Assembly: GCF_900099835.1 (NCBI RefSeq)
Contig: NZ_FNKP01000004.1
Location: 248,001 to 312,000, forward strand
Direction of reading: 5' to 3'
Origin: Paraburkholderia fungorum
Lineage (GTDB): Bacteria; Pseudomonadota; Gammaproteobacteria; Burkholderiales; Burkholderiaceae
DNA: 64,000 nt
Of the stretch, positions 35,677-43,017 are shown in pieces (the stretch's first letter is position 1; each line of letters opens with the position of its first letter). The notes below the pieces were generated by a model. The model saw only the letters and a list, made by a program, of their open reading frames with translations. It was not told the DNA's origin and searched no databases. A program made the translations under genes and the position numbers.

Positions 35677-37407
35677 CTAGGCTTCAATTCCGCCCTCGGC
35701 CAAAAGCGCTGGAACTTTGCTCTCTGCGAACAACGTTCGCAACAACCGTCCGAAACGGGTCTCTTTTTCGGCTCTGACGATGCGCCGGCATGCTTCCAAG
35801 AAATTGATCCCAGCCTGGCCGAAGTGTTTCTCGTACATTTCGTGCTGCTCGAGAATGTCCAAACTTTTTAGTACGAAAAGCTTGAAATCACTACCTTTCA
35901 ACGTGCGCATCGCAGTCTCGAAATCGTCGATCGTAGCCGCCCTCATCGCCGCTTCTTCCCGATGGCCCCATCCGTCGTTCTCAAGAAGGTGCTTGATGGC
36001 ATCGACGACGGTCGCACTGTGAATTCGAGCATCGCGCGCATCGTCGATTGCTGCCTTAAGTTTTGGGTGTAGCGGCTGACGGAACGGTGATTCCCCGAAT
36101 TCGGCTTTGTCGGCGATGGTCGCAAAGTGAGCCAACCAACCATCAATCAAAGCTTCTTCAAGTTTGGCACCGCCAGGTAGATCGGCCATTTGTTTTCCAA
36201 GCGCCGCGACAGTGTAGGCGTCAAGGTCGCCGACTCTGGCGATGAGCTTGACCGCATCAGCTACGAGATCGTCGTCGCAGTCTGTGACGTCCCAATTGAA
36301 ACGTTCAAAGAATGCGTGCGCGAGATTTCTAGATTCGATGCGATTCTCATTGCGTTGGTATCCTTGGACGATGGCCTCAATCGCCTTTGCGTCGTGCTTT
36401 CCGTCGGAAACGAAGGCAACAACCAGTTCTTCAAATTCGTCCGAAGAATTGATCCCTAGCTTTGACAGCAGAACTTTCCATGCGGCCGGCGTTGAGTCCT
36501 CGGCTTTCTCTTTTGACGCATCGCCTTCCTGCGCGAGGTAGCGCCTCACAACGTCGCTAGAACCTCGGTTGTAGCCTGCTACATAGTCCAGCGTCGGCCC
36601 GTCCTTGATGGCTTTGTTTGCAAGAGCAGAAATGAGCACAATCGAGGGAACAGTTCGTGCCTGGATCGCGAGAGGCATGTCCCCGGTCGTACCGACGAGC
36701 CGAACCACAAGACGGTAAGCCTGACGGATGACCCGGATATTGGTGATCCCGCACGCGTCCACCGCAGTCCTCGCCGTCGCGCGGTAAGGGCTATCCAAGT
36801 TCGGCACCGCGATGTCAAACGCCTCCCCAGGTGTCGGCGTGAAACGAAGTTCTTCTTCGACCACCTTCTCTCGGAACGCAGCCCAGAGCGCGCTGTCGGT
36901 AGGTGCGGAGAACTGGCCCGAGTTGAGAATCAAGAGGAATCGCGTACCAAAATTCTGAGAGTATTCGTCGACGAAGCCTAGGACCTCGTCAACTGACAAC
37001 GAGGCGTGCTTGCGCTCGATGTCATCGACGACTACGAATCGGTTGCGCAAGGCAACAGGAACTGCTACCAGCGCAAGCTCGTCAAGCGCCGAAAACCCCT
37101 CGTGGACCTTCTTCAAGGCGTCGACGCTGACCTTCCAAGTCTTCATCAGACCTTCGGTCAACGAGTTGCTGTCACCGCCTACTGGGAGCGCGCTTTGGAC
37201 CAACTTGAGCTTGAGCTGATTGATATCTTTCAAGCCAAAGAGGGACGCGTAGCGCGCGCCTTCGACAATCGGGTCCTGCGACTCTTTGCGAATCTCGTTC
37301 CAGAGGTGGGTTTTGCCGGTGCCCCATGCGCCTGTCAGCGCGATGACTTTTAGGTCGGCGTTGTCGATGAGCGAGATCAACTGCGTTTTAGATTGTTCGA
37401 TCGTCAT
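35677..37407 (-). CDS. KAP-like P-loop NTPase 2
   Basis: A 576-residue ATPase with Walker A GAWGTGKT at 26-33 and Walker B FVVVDDIER at 124-132. The following parts run parallel to the first KAP protein: EGARYASLFGLKDINQLKLKL after Walker A, TPTPGEAFDIAV before the sensor region and GITNIRVIRQAYRLVVRLV. The C-terminal half is helical and longer by about 20 residues. Transcription leads on toward the first KAP gene. The pair looks like an old duplication within one functional unit. No nuclease, protease or membrane effector domain is visible in either protein. Confidence 0.85.
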   Translation of the reverse strand: MTIEQSKTQLISLIDNADLKVIALTGAWGTGKTHLWNEIRKESQDPIVEGARYASLFGLKDINQLKLKLVQSALPVGGDSNSLTEGLMKTWKVSVDALKKVHEGFSALDELALVAVPVALRNRFVVVDDIERKHASLSVDEVLGFVDEYSQNFGTRFLLILNSGQFSAPTDSALWAAFREKVVEEELRFTPTPGEAFDIAVPNLDSPYRATARTAVDACGITNIRVIRQAYRLVVRLVGTTGDMPLAIQARTVPSIVLISALANKAIKDGPTLDYVAGYNRGSSDVVRRYLAQEGDASKEKAEDSTPAAWKVLLSKLGINSSDEFEELVVAFVSDGKHDAKAIEAIVQGYQRNENRIESRNLAHAFFERFNWDVTDCDDDLVADAVKLIARVGDLDAYTVAALGKQMADLPGGAKLEEALIDGWLAHFATIADKAEFGESPFRQPLHPKLKAAIDDARDARIHSATVVDAIKHLLENDGWGHREEAAMRAATIDDFETAMRTLKGSDFKLFVLKSLDILEQHEMYEKHFGQAGINFLEACRRIVRAEKETRFGRLLRTLFAESKVPALLAEGGIEA

Positions 37408-37818
37408 TGCTTTATTTGGCGCTGAATCCAGCAGGCGGTCCCGCCAGTCGACGTTTGGGTTGCATCACTGGCGCACGCGACCAGCCAGCTCCTGTGAAGA
37501 TTGTTCGAGATTCGAGGAGAACGCGTCGTCATATCGCAATTCTAAGTCAGCACCGGGCCACCGCGATTTTTATGGGCCGCTCCGAAGCTGCCGTTCTCGA
37601 TCGGCAGCAAATGGCCAATCAGCGCCTCATGCACACAGCATACGAACGTGCGGCAGCGACGACGAGGACAAAAATATTCTCCCGGCCTTCTGTAAATAAG
37701 CCCCTCCTTTACCGATAACCAATAAAGTGGCCGTCTTCGACCGGCAGCGGGGTCGCTGCGAGCGACAGCGTCGCGGGCGTTGCCGCGTTCATTTTTAAGT
37801 GCATCAAGGGAGGCACAC

Positions 37819-38250
37819 ATGTATTTGTTCAAGGAAGGCCGCAAGCACTACCTCGATTTCCTCAGGAATGTCACCCCGCAGGCGCTCCTCGTGTTCATTG
37901 GCGCGGTTTTTGTGCACGGCGGATTGCACGGTCAGCCGACACTGGAGAAGATCGCTATCGGCGTCGTCCTCTGGGGCATGGCGGCCTTTGCAGCGTGGTG
38001 CAGTGTCAGTCTTTTCTTCGAGCCGCTCAAGGAAGGCCACGTCAAACTCGGAAAGGAGCGGGCGCGGGCGGCTTACCCCGATATTGAAGGCAGTCCAGCA
38101 ATGCGTCTTAAGCAATCAGCGAAACGTTGGTGGCACCTGACGCCCTTGGTGGCCGAACTCGTCGTAGTGATGCTGATCATCGAGGCCACGTGTGTTGTAG
38201 CGGCCATCTCTGGCGGCTTCAGTGCGGTGAGCGCCCTCCATCTCACCTAA
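37819..38250 (+). CDS. Inner-membrane protein of unknown function (143 aa)
   Basis: Starts at 37819 (MYLFKEGRKHYLDFLRNVTP) after AGGGAGG. There are three hydrophobic segments: ALLVFIGAVFVHGGL, IAIGVVLWGMAAFAAWCSVSLFF and LVAELVVVMLIIEATCVVAAISG. The loop between the second and third is charged (KEGHVKLGKERARAAYPDIEG). No family is recognised. The gene is flanked by repeats and is divergent from the KAP pair (411 bases), so it might be a membrane partner of that locus. Confidence 0.6.
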   Translation: MYLFKEGRKHYLDFLRNVTPQALLVFIGAVFVHGGLHGQPTLEKIAIGVVLWGMAAFAAWCSVSLFFEPLKEGHVKLGKERARAAYPDIEGSPAMRLKQSAKRWWHLTPLVAELVVVMLIIEATCVVAAISGGFSAVSALHLT

Positions 38251-38458
38251 CGACACGCCGCAGCTTGCTTCCATAAACCACAATAATGGGGCGCCGCTTC
38301 TGATCCGGAAACGCCTGTCAAGCCCGATCGCGGTATCTCTTGTTTCAGCGACATCGCTTCTCGCGCCTTTACGATGTCGCTCAGGTGAGTAAGTCTCTTG
38401 CCCAAGGCGAAGCAGACGTTCGAATGTCCGTGTGCATGCCAGCGCGAACGTCAGCAAA

Positions 38459-38575
38459 TGGCCGACTTGCGGCAGCCCCAGTGGAAATCAGCCTGCCGAA
38501 CAACGGCCATTCAGCGCGGACATATGGGGTCTCCGTTAGCCGAACTGGACGACGACCCCGACCGGCCGCTCATGG
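38459..38575. repeat. Right arm of a 117-base inverted repeat
   Basis: Matches the reverse complement of 904-1020. It is followed directly by GGCTCAGTTCGGCCGAGACT (about 38598-38617), a diverged piece of repeat family B, so two repeat families touch here. Non-coding. Confidence 0.85.
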
Positions 38576-38667
38576 CCGATTGTCGTCTGATGCGTATTGG
38601 CTCAGTTCGGCCGAGACTGTGGAAAAAAGCACGCAGAACACCTCGAACGAGAAAAGTACCCATCAGT

Positions 38668-38922
38668 TCATGCAGCCTCGATCCAAATCGGTTCGTCGGG
38701 ATGGTGCTCTTGAATTGCGGCAACTGCGCACGCCAGTTCCTTGGCGTCTCCTGCGCGAACATGGCCCGTAAAATTCGTAACGAGTGCTCCTGTAGCGCGA
38801 AGCACCGCGATTTCTTCCTCAGTTAGCACGCCTGCGTCCACCCACAATTGATGGTCGTTGTTATGGCACCATAGACTCTCGAATGCGGCAACGCCGATCT
38901 TCGAGCATGCGAAAAATACCAT
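38668..38922 (-). CDS. Small hypothetical protein (84 aa)
   Basis: Starts MVFFACSKIGVAAFESLWCH at 38922, with GGAG six bases before; an ATG 12 bases earlier has no such site. The sequence continues NDHQLWVDAGVLTEEEIAVLRATGALVTNFTGH and ends EHHPDEPIWIEAA. The alternating helix and strand pattern and acidic residues resemble small immunity-type proteins, but this is a guess from form. It precedes no related gene; the next minus-strand gene upstream ends 44 bases away. Confidence 0.6.
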   Translation of the reverse strand: MVFFACSKIGVAAFESLWCHNNDHQLWVDAGVLTEEEIAVLRATGALVTNFTGHVRAGDAKELACAVAAIQEHHPDEPIWIEAA

Positions 38923-38965
38923 CTCCGTCTCCATCGTGTTATCGACGTTCGGCCGCAACGCATTC

Positions 38966-39511
38966 CTAGATTGGCTTCCAACTTATGTCCTCGGGACGTT
39001 GGTTTCCCGGGCCATAGGAGTATTGATTGTCTGCACGCACTGTCAAAACCCAGCCGGATTCTCGCTCAAAGAGCATCCATTGCTCATACGTCGGATCTTC
39101 TCCATATGGCGACGTTCTTAGTTCACCGCCTAGATCGAACGTGAAACTCCACGATCCTGGCGTCGGACCTTCCGAGACGGAGGTTATCCGTTGACCGTCA
39201 AGTCGCTCAACCGCGGTCTTGATCGAGTCATCAGGAGACTCGTCGTGGGCGGCTTCCCGGCCATCAATCAAAATTGACCAATGACAGCAATAAATCCACA
39301 AATGCCAGCGACCGGTTACATGGACCTGCCTGCGCGCCAGCCTTGCTCGGACTTTTTCTGATGCATCCGGCGAAGCATTCATCGGCTCTCGTATTCGAAG
39401 GGAGGGTGTTCCAAACTCAAAGGTAAGGAAACTTCCATGGCCCTGTTTCACAGACCATGCGGGATTTCCGTAGATTGCTGCCCAAACTCGTTCGGTTTCC
39501 TTCGACTCCAA
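38966..39511 (-). CDS. Hypothetical protein (181 aa)
   Basis: A soluble protein rich in Trp and beta strands: RVWAAIYGNPAWSVKQGHGSFLTFEFG at the start, VHVTGRWHLWIYCCHWSILI in the middle, then GSWSFTFDLGGELRTSPYG, YEQWMLFE and a final EDISWKP. This form is common among genes that sit downstream of polymorphic toxins, so an immunity-like role is one idea. No toxin is seen nearby. The ATG at 39511 is used. Confidence 0.6.
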   Translation of the reverse strand: MESKETERVWAAIYGNPAWSVKQGHGSFLTFEFGTPSLRIREPMNASPDASEKVRARLARRQVHVTGRWHLWIYCCHWSILIDGREAAHDESPDDSIKTAVERLDGQRITSVSEGPTPGSWSFTFDLGGELRTSPYGEDPTYEQWMLFERESGWVLTVRADNQYSYGPGNQRPEDISWKPI

Positions 39512-39617
39512 TTCTCCCTCCTATTTTTATTCCCGTCTGGTCACGGTCGGTGAGGCGTTCAGTTTCGGATTGTCAACATCACAGACCGGCTTGTTGAATG
39601 TCCAGCTATGATCGCTC

Positions 39618-39830
39618 TCACTCTTCCTCACGGCTGGGTTCCATTGGCTCTTGCCCGTCTTGGGAAAGGAGGTCTGACAGTTCAGACGCAGAGATGCGCT
39701 TCATCTTCTTTTCGAGCTTGCGATCGTATTGTCGGTCGTTGGGCTCTGTTGCTCGCGCCTTGCGAGCGTATTGCTGTACGAAGCGACTAAGCTCGCCAGC
39801 CAGCCGAGTTTTCGTGCGGCGCGTTGTCAT
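39618..39830 (-). CDS. Small basic hypothetical protein (70 aa)
   Basis: MTTRRTKTRLAGELSRFVQQ, then YARKARATEPNDRQYDRKLEKKMKRISASELSDLLS. It is highly charged and helical, with a basic first half and an acidic tail. Proteins with this RRTKTRLAGELSRF opening recur in Burkholderia; none has a known function to my knowledge. The ribosome site is weak. Confidence 0.55.
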   Translation of the reverse strand: MTTRRTKTRLAGELSRFVQQYARKARATEPNDRQYDRKLEKKMKRISASELSDLLSQDGQEPMEPSREEE

Positions 39831-40030
39831 GTATCGATCTGGTGATAACCCAAGTCACGGCTTGATCGCCCTGACGCCGATTGTCGACGATTCAGGCGGT
39901 GAGGTCGAGTGGCCGTTCATGGCCGCACCGCGTCCTACGATCACACTTTAATTTAGCCGCGGCGGCCGCGCGTTAGATGTCGAATCCAAGAAAAAAGCCC
40001 GCTCGATGGCGAGCTGGCCGCCGGCGCAGA

Positions 40031-40495
40031 CTACGCTTGTCGGCGAGTTGACTGGTCGATTGATTCGCCCGCGCGAAACCGATCGAGTCTGTCGCTTGCC
40101 TCGGCGATCACGGAAAGCGGAGCGCGCTGCAACTGGAAGTCGTACGTCGTTGCGATGGTGGCGAACTGCGCGAACGCGTCCTCATCCAGCATCCACACTC
40201 CCGTGTCGCGACCGCGATCGAACGCAGCGGAGATTGCCTGTTCCGCGCTACGCATCTGCTCAAAGGTTGCCGAGCCGTAACCTGCCTCGGCGATAAAACC
40301 CGTCACAATCATGGCCTGCGTCAGTATTTGCGCTGCACCCGGATAGCCGCGACCACGCCCCATTGCGTCCAGCGCGATATGGACCTGCAGGGATAACTCG
40401 TCAACCGCCTCGCGCTTCATCGGCAGAAGGAGCGCTTTCGCCCGTCGCGCGCGGGCAGCCTGTGGGTTGCGGGAGAACGGGATAGGTTTAGCCAT
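40031..40495 (-). CDS. Hypothetical protein of the plasmid/ICE region (154 aa)
   Basis: Starts at 40495 (MAKPIPFSRNPQAARARRAKALLLPMKREAVDELSLQVHI). The N-terminus is basic and proline-rich. The rest is helical with a conserved-looking GRGYPGAAQILTQAMIVTGFIAEAGYGSATFEQMRSAEQAI. It is cotranscribed with the DUF3268 gene 26 bases upstream. Function unknown; the longer frame toward 40597 is not preferred, since relatives normally start at MAKP-like sequences. Confidence 0.6.
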   Translation of the reverse strand: MAKPIPFSRNPQAARARRAKALLLPMKREAVDELSLQVHIALDAMGRGRGYPGAAQILTQAMIVTGFIAEAGYGSATFEQMRSAEQAISAAFDRGRDTGVWMLDEDAFAQFATIATTYDFQLQRAPLSVIAEASDRLDRFRAGESIDQSTRRQA

Positions 40496-40521
40496 CGGAG
40501 GAACGGTCAGGTCGTGTTGTT

Positions 40522-40980
40522 TCAGGAAGGGTCGTGATCGGTCGTGGTGCGGCGGGACGAGACGAATGCGGTCACATAACGCAGGGCCTGCTCGCATTGG
40601 TCAGCGGTAAGTGCGTGGATCGAGTTCGGCAGCGGATCGAGGCCGATTCCGGTCGACACCCAGCGGATTGCCTTGGAGCGCGCCTCGAATATGTTCACAC
40701 CGTCGCGACGCGCCTTGGCAGCGGCAAGCGGTTCGAGCGCTTCGTGCAGCCGGCTTTTCGCCTCACGGAGCAAACCATTCGCGAGTCGGCCCAAAGGGAC
40801 GTTGCGAGTGCTGCGCGGACGGATGCCGATCCATGCCTCGCAGGCGACGCATAACCACAGTGGTCCGTGATCATCGCGATAGGGGTAAGCCGCATCACCG
40901 GAGCGGGTGAGCGCCGCGGGGGTGCCGCAGTAATCGCACACGGGTTGCGGAAGTGCCTTGACAGGTTTGCCTACGCGCAT
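40522..40980 (-). CDS. DUF3268 zinc-finger protein
   Basis: A 152-residue protein with an N-terminal zinc knuckle: VCDYCGTPAALTRSGDAAYPYRDDHGPLWLCVACEAWIGI (residues 14-53), a C-x2-C ... C-x2-C pair typical of DUF3268. The remainder is helical and probably binds nucleic acid or protein (RLHEALEPLAAAKARRDG, NIFEARSKAIRWVSTGIGL). Genes of this family travel with conjugative elements. It is divergent from the conjugation operon; the control palindrome at 41080 lies between them and could act on both. Confidence 0.8.
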   Translation of the reverse strand: MRVGKPVKALPQPVCDYCGTPAALTRSGDAAYPYRDDHGPLWLCVACEAWIGIRPRSTRNVPLGRLANGLLREAKSRLHEALEPLAAAKARRDGVNIFEARSKAIRWVSTGIGLDPLPNSIHALTADQCEQALRYVTAFVSSRRTTTDHDPS

Positions 40981-41040
40981 GCCAACGGCTCCAGGCGAAA
41001 TTCACGTTGCTTCATACCACAGAATTGTCACTCGAAAAGG

Positions 41041-41075
41041 GGCAAAAGCTACACGTTTTTCGTGAGCTTTCCGGG
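41041..41075. promoter_or_regulatory. Shared promoter module, copy 1
   Basis: GGCAAAAGCT, ten variable bases, then CGTGAGCTTTCCGGG. The same layout occurs at 60401-60435 and a partial form at 51936-51964. AAAGCT and AGCTTT make it an inverted repeat in itself. It lies between the DUF3268 gene and the conjugation operon. Confidence 0.6.
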
Positions 41076-41079
41076 TTAA

Positions 41080-41101
41080 GACCGTCAACCGGTTGACGGT
41101 C
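41080..41101. promoter_or_regulatory. Perfect 22-base palindrome before the conjugation operon
   Basis: The core CCGTCAACCGGTTGACGG is perfectly symmetric and extends by two more paired bases on each side. The same core occurs at 51971-51990, and both are preceded by CTTTCCGGGTTAAG. It is a candidate operator controlling the transfer genes, 168 bases before the VirB11 start. Confidence 0.75.
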
Positions 41102-41269
41102 CGACGCGTGGCCAGTTGCCTCCGGACCGCCTTCTCGAAGGGACTATCCGCAGGCTGAAAACGTCGGATTCATGATCGCGCGTGGGCCTCAAATCCCGTC
41201 GATAAAAGCTCCCTGATTTGGTCGCTCTTTCGGTCAGCCACAGGCTTTGCCAGCCTGAACAATAGCAGC

Positions 41270-42319
41270 ATGACCGAATCCGCCGAAAACGCCCTGCTCA
41301 AACTGCGACCGCTCGAAGAGAGTGCGGTCCAGATGTTTTTTGATTCGCTCCGTCCGCTGAAAGAGCACTTCGACGCCTCCGACGTTGCCGAAATCATGAT
41401 CAACAATTTCGACAACGTGTTTGTCGAGCGGCGTGGCCAGATGGAGCGTCTGGATCTCACGCTGAATCAGGCGACTCTCAATGGCGCGGTCCTCTCGCTT
41501 GCCACGTCGGTCGAGAAGTCTGCGCGCGCAGGCACCGCTCAGGGGATCATCAATGCAGGTCACAAGGGGTTGCGGATCGCCGCAGTGATGCGCCCGACCG
41601 CGATCGACGGCCACGCCCTGTCGATTCGCAAGCACCACGACAAGCAGCTCTCGCTGGACGACTACGTCGCCAGGGGCGCGTTCTCGCGAGTCAACGCCCG
41701 GCACGATCACGCAGACGTTAGCCCCTTTTCGCCGGGCATTGAAAACGAGGCGCTGATGGAGGCCGTGCGCCAACTGATTCTCGCGCGCAAAAACATTCTG
41801 GTCGCGGGCGGCACCTCGACCGGCAAGACCACCTTTCTCAATGCGCTGGCCACGCAGATTCCCGCCGATCAGCGCGTGATCACCATCGAAGACACGATGG
41901 AACTGAAACTGCGCGTGCCCAATCTCGTGCGCTTCCTCTCGAACCCGGAAAAAGGCGTGACCACTCAGGCACTGGTTGCGTTGTGCCTGCGGTTCCGGCC
42001 CGACCGTATCGTCGTCGGGGAAGTTCGCGGTGGAGAGGCGTTCGACTTCATTCAGGCACTGAGCACTGGCCACGACGGCGGCCTCGGCTCCATTCACGCC
42101 AACAACGCACGTGGGGGCCTGAGCCGTCTAGAAAGTCTCGCGATGCTCGGCATTCCGCCTGGCAGCCGGTGGGAGCTCGCGGACATGCGCAAGTCCATTG
42201 CGGACTGCTTCAACTATGTCATTCATCTTCGCCGCACGGGCGAGATGCGTCACGTCTCCGAGATCGTCGAGATCAAGGGATTCAAGGATGGGGACTATGT
42301 CCTCGATCGTGTTTTCTAA
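41270..42319 (+). CDS. VirB11/TrbB-type secretion ATPase
   Basis: A 349-residue hexameric traffic ATPase at the cytoplasmic base of the type IV secretion system. Walker A is GGTSTGKTT at about 180-188; the Asp box is ITIEDTMEL, Walker B is IVVGEVRGGE and the His box is TGHDGGLGSIHANN. The N-terminal domain (EIMINNFDNVFVERRG) has the usual VirB11/CpaF form. It is the first gene of a plus-strand operon running to 51919. The control palindrome lies 168 bases upstream. Confidence 0.93.
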   Translation: MTESAENALLKLRPLEESAVQMFFDSLRPLKEHFDASDVAEIMINNFDNVFVERRGQMERLDLTLNQATLNGAVLSLATSVEKSARAGTAQGIINAGHKGLRIAAVMRPTAIDGHALSIRKHHDKQLSLDDYVARGAFSRVNARHDHADVSPFSPGIENEALMEAVRQLILARKNILVAGGTSTGKTTFLNALATQIPADQRVITIEDTMELKLRVPNLVRFLSNPEKGVTTQALVALCLRFRPDRIVVGEVRGGEAFDFIQALSTGHDGGLGSIHANNARGGLSRLESLAMLGIPPGSRWELADMRKSIADCFNYVIHLRRTGEMRHVSEIVEIKGFKDGDYVLDRVF

Positions 42320-42335
42320 CTGCCTGGAGTATCCA

Positions 42336-42713
42336 ATGAAATCTTTCGCTTCGACCCGTACACGACTGCGCGCGCTGGGTGCCCGCTGCTTTCAGCGTTT
42401 TCTCAGCCGTCGTGAGCTCCGCTCGACGCTCGTAGCCGGTTCGCTCGCTTTCTTTACGCCATTTGCCTCGGCGGTCAGCCTCACCGACCTCGGTTCGGCT
42501 ACTGACCTGATCTGTCTGATCCAGGCCTACATCAGCGGCCCATGGCTGTACGGAATCGGCATCGTGCTGATCATCGTTGGTGCTGTCGCAATCGCCAACT
42601 CGGAAAGCACCATCGGCAAGATCCTGTCGTCCGTGTTCGTCGGTCTCGGTCTCGCAGCCTGCGCGGTGAACATCGTCAAGAACCACATGGGCATTACCTA
42701 CACCTGTGCGTAA
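42336..42713 (+). CDS. VirB2/TrbC-type pilin
   Basis: A 125-residue precursor of the conjugative pilus subunit. It has a long basic leader (KSFASTRTRLRALGARCFQRFLSRRELRS), a first hydrophobic region ending at ASA (cleavage probably near residue 46), then two membrane helices (GPWLYGIGIVLIIVGAVAIAN and ILSSVFVGLGLAACAVNIV) separated by a short polar loop. This is the VirB2/TrbC plan. CTGGAG precedes the ATG. Two Cys residues (LICLIQ and YTCA) might form a disulfide in the mature pilin. Confidence 0.85.
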   Translation: MKSFASTRTRLRALGARCFQRFLSRRELRSTLVAGSLAFFTPFASAVSLTDLGSATDLICLIQAYISGPWLYGIGIVLIIVGAVAIANSESTIGKILSSVFVGLGLAACAVNIVKNHMGITYTCA

Positions 42714-43017
42714 GCCGACGAAAGTCAGTCGCGGTCTTTCGCTACCGCGCCAGATGGGCGGGGCCGATCGCGGCCTCGCCATTGCCAACGGCACGATGAC
42801 GATGCTGCTCTGCTATTCGAGCATGACACCGACCTTCCTCGTCGTTGGCATCGGTGTGCACTGGCTGTTGCGCTGGAAAAGCTCGAAGGACCCGTGGTGG
42901 AAGCAGGTCATGACCGTCTACAACCGGTATGCGGATGTCTATGAGCCCATGCCGACCGCCAAGTTTTCGGCGCGGTTCAAGCGCCCCTATGGTTTCGACC
43001 AGGATCTTCCATGCTGA
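42706..43017 (+). CDS. VirB3/TrbD-type protein
   Basis: A 103-residue inner-membrane protein, started by GTG and overlapping the pilin gene by eight bases. The helix region is GLAIANGTMTMLLCYSSMTPTFLVVGIGVHWLLRW; the tail WWKQVMTVYNRYADVYEPMP is typical of VirB3. VirB3 helps assemble the pilus with VirB4, whose gene starts inside its last codons (seven-base overlap), so translation is coupled. Confidence 0.88.
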   Translation: MRKPTKVSRGLSLPRQMGGADRGLAIANGTMTMLLCYSSMTPTFLVVGIGVHWLLRWKSSKDPWWKQVMTVYNRYADVYEPMPTAKFSARFKRPYGFDQDLPC

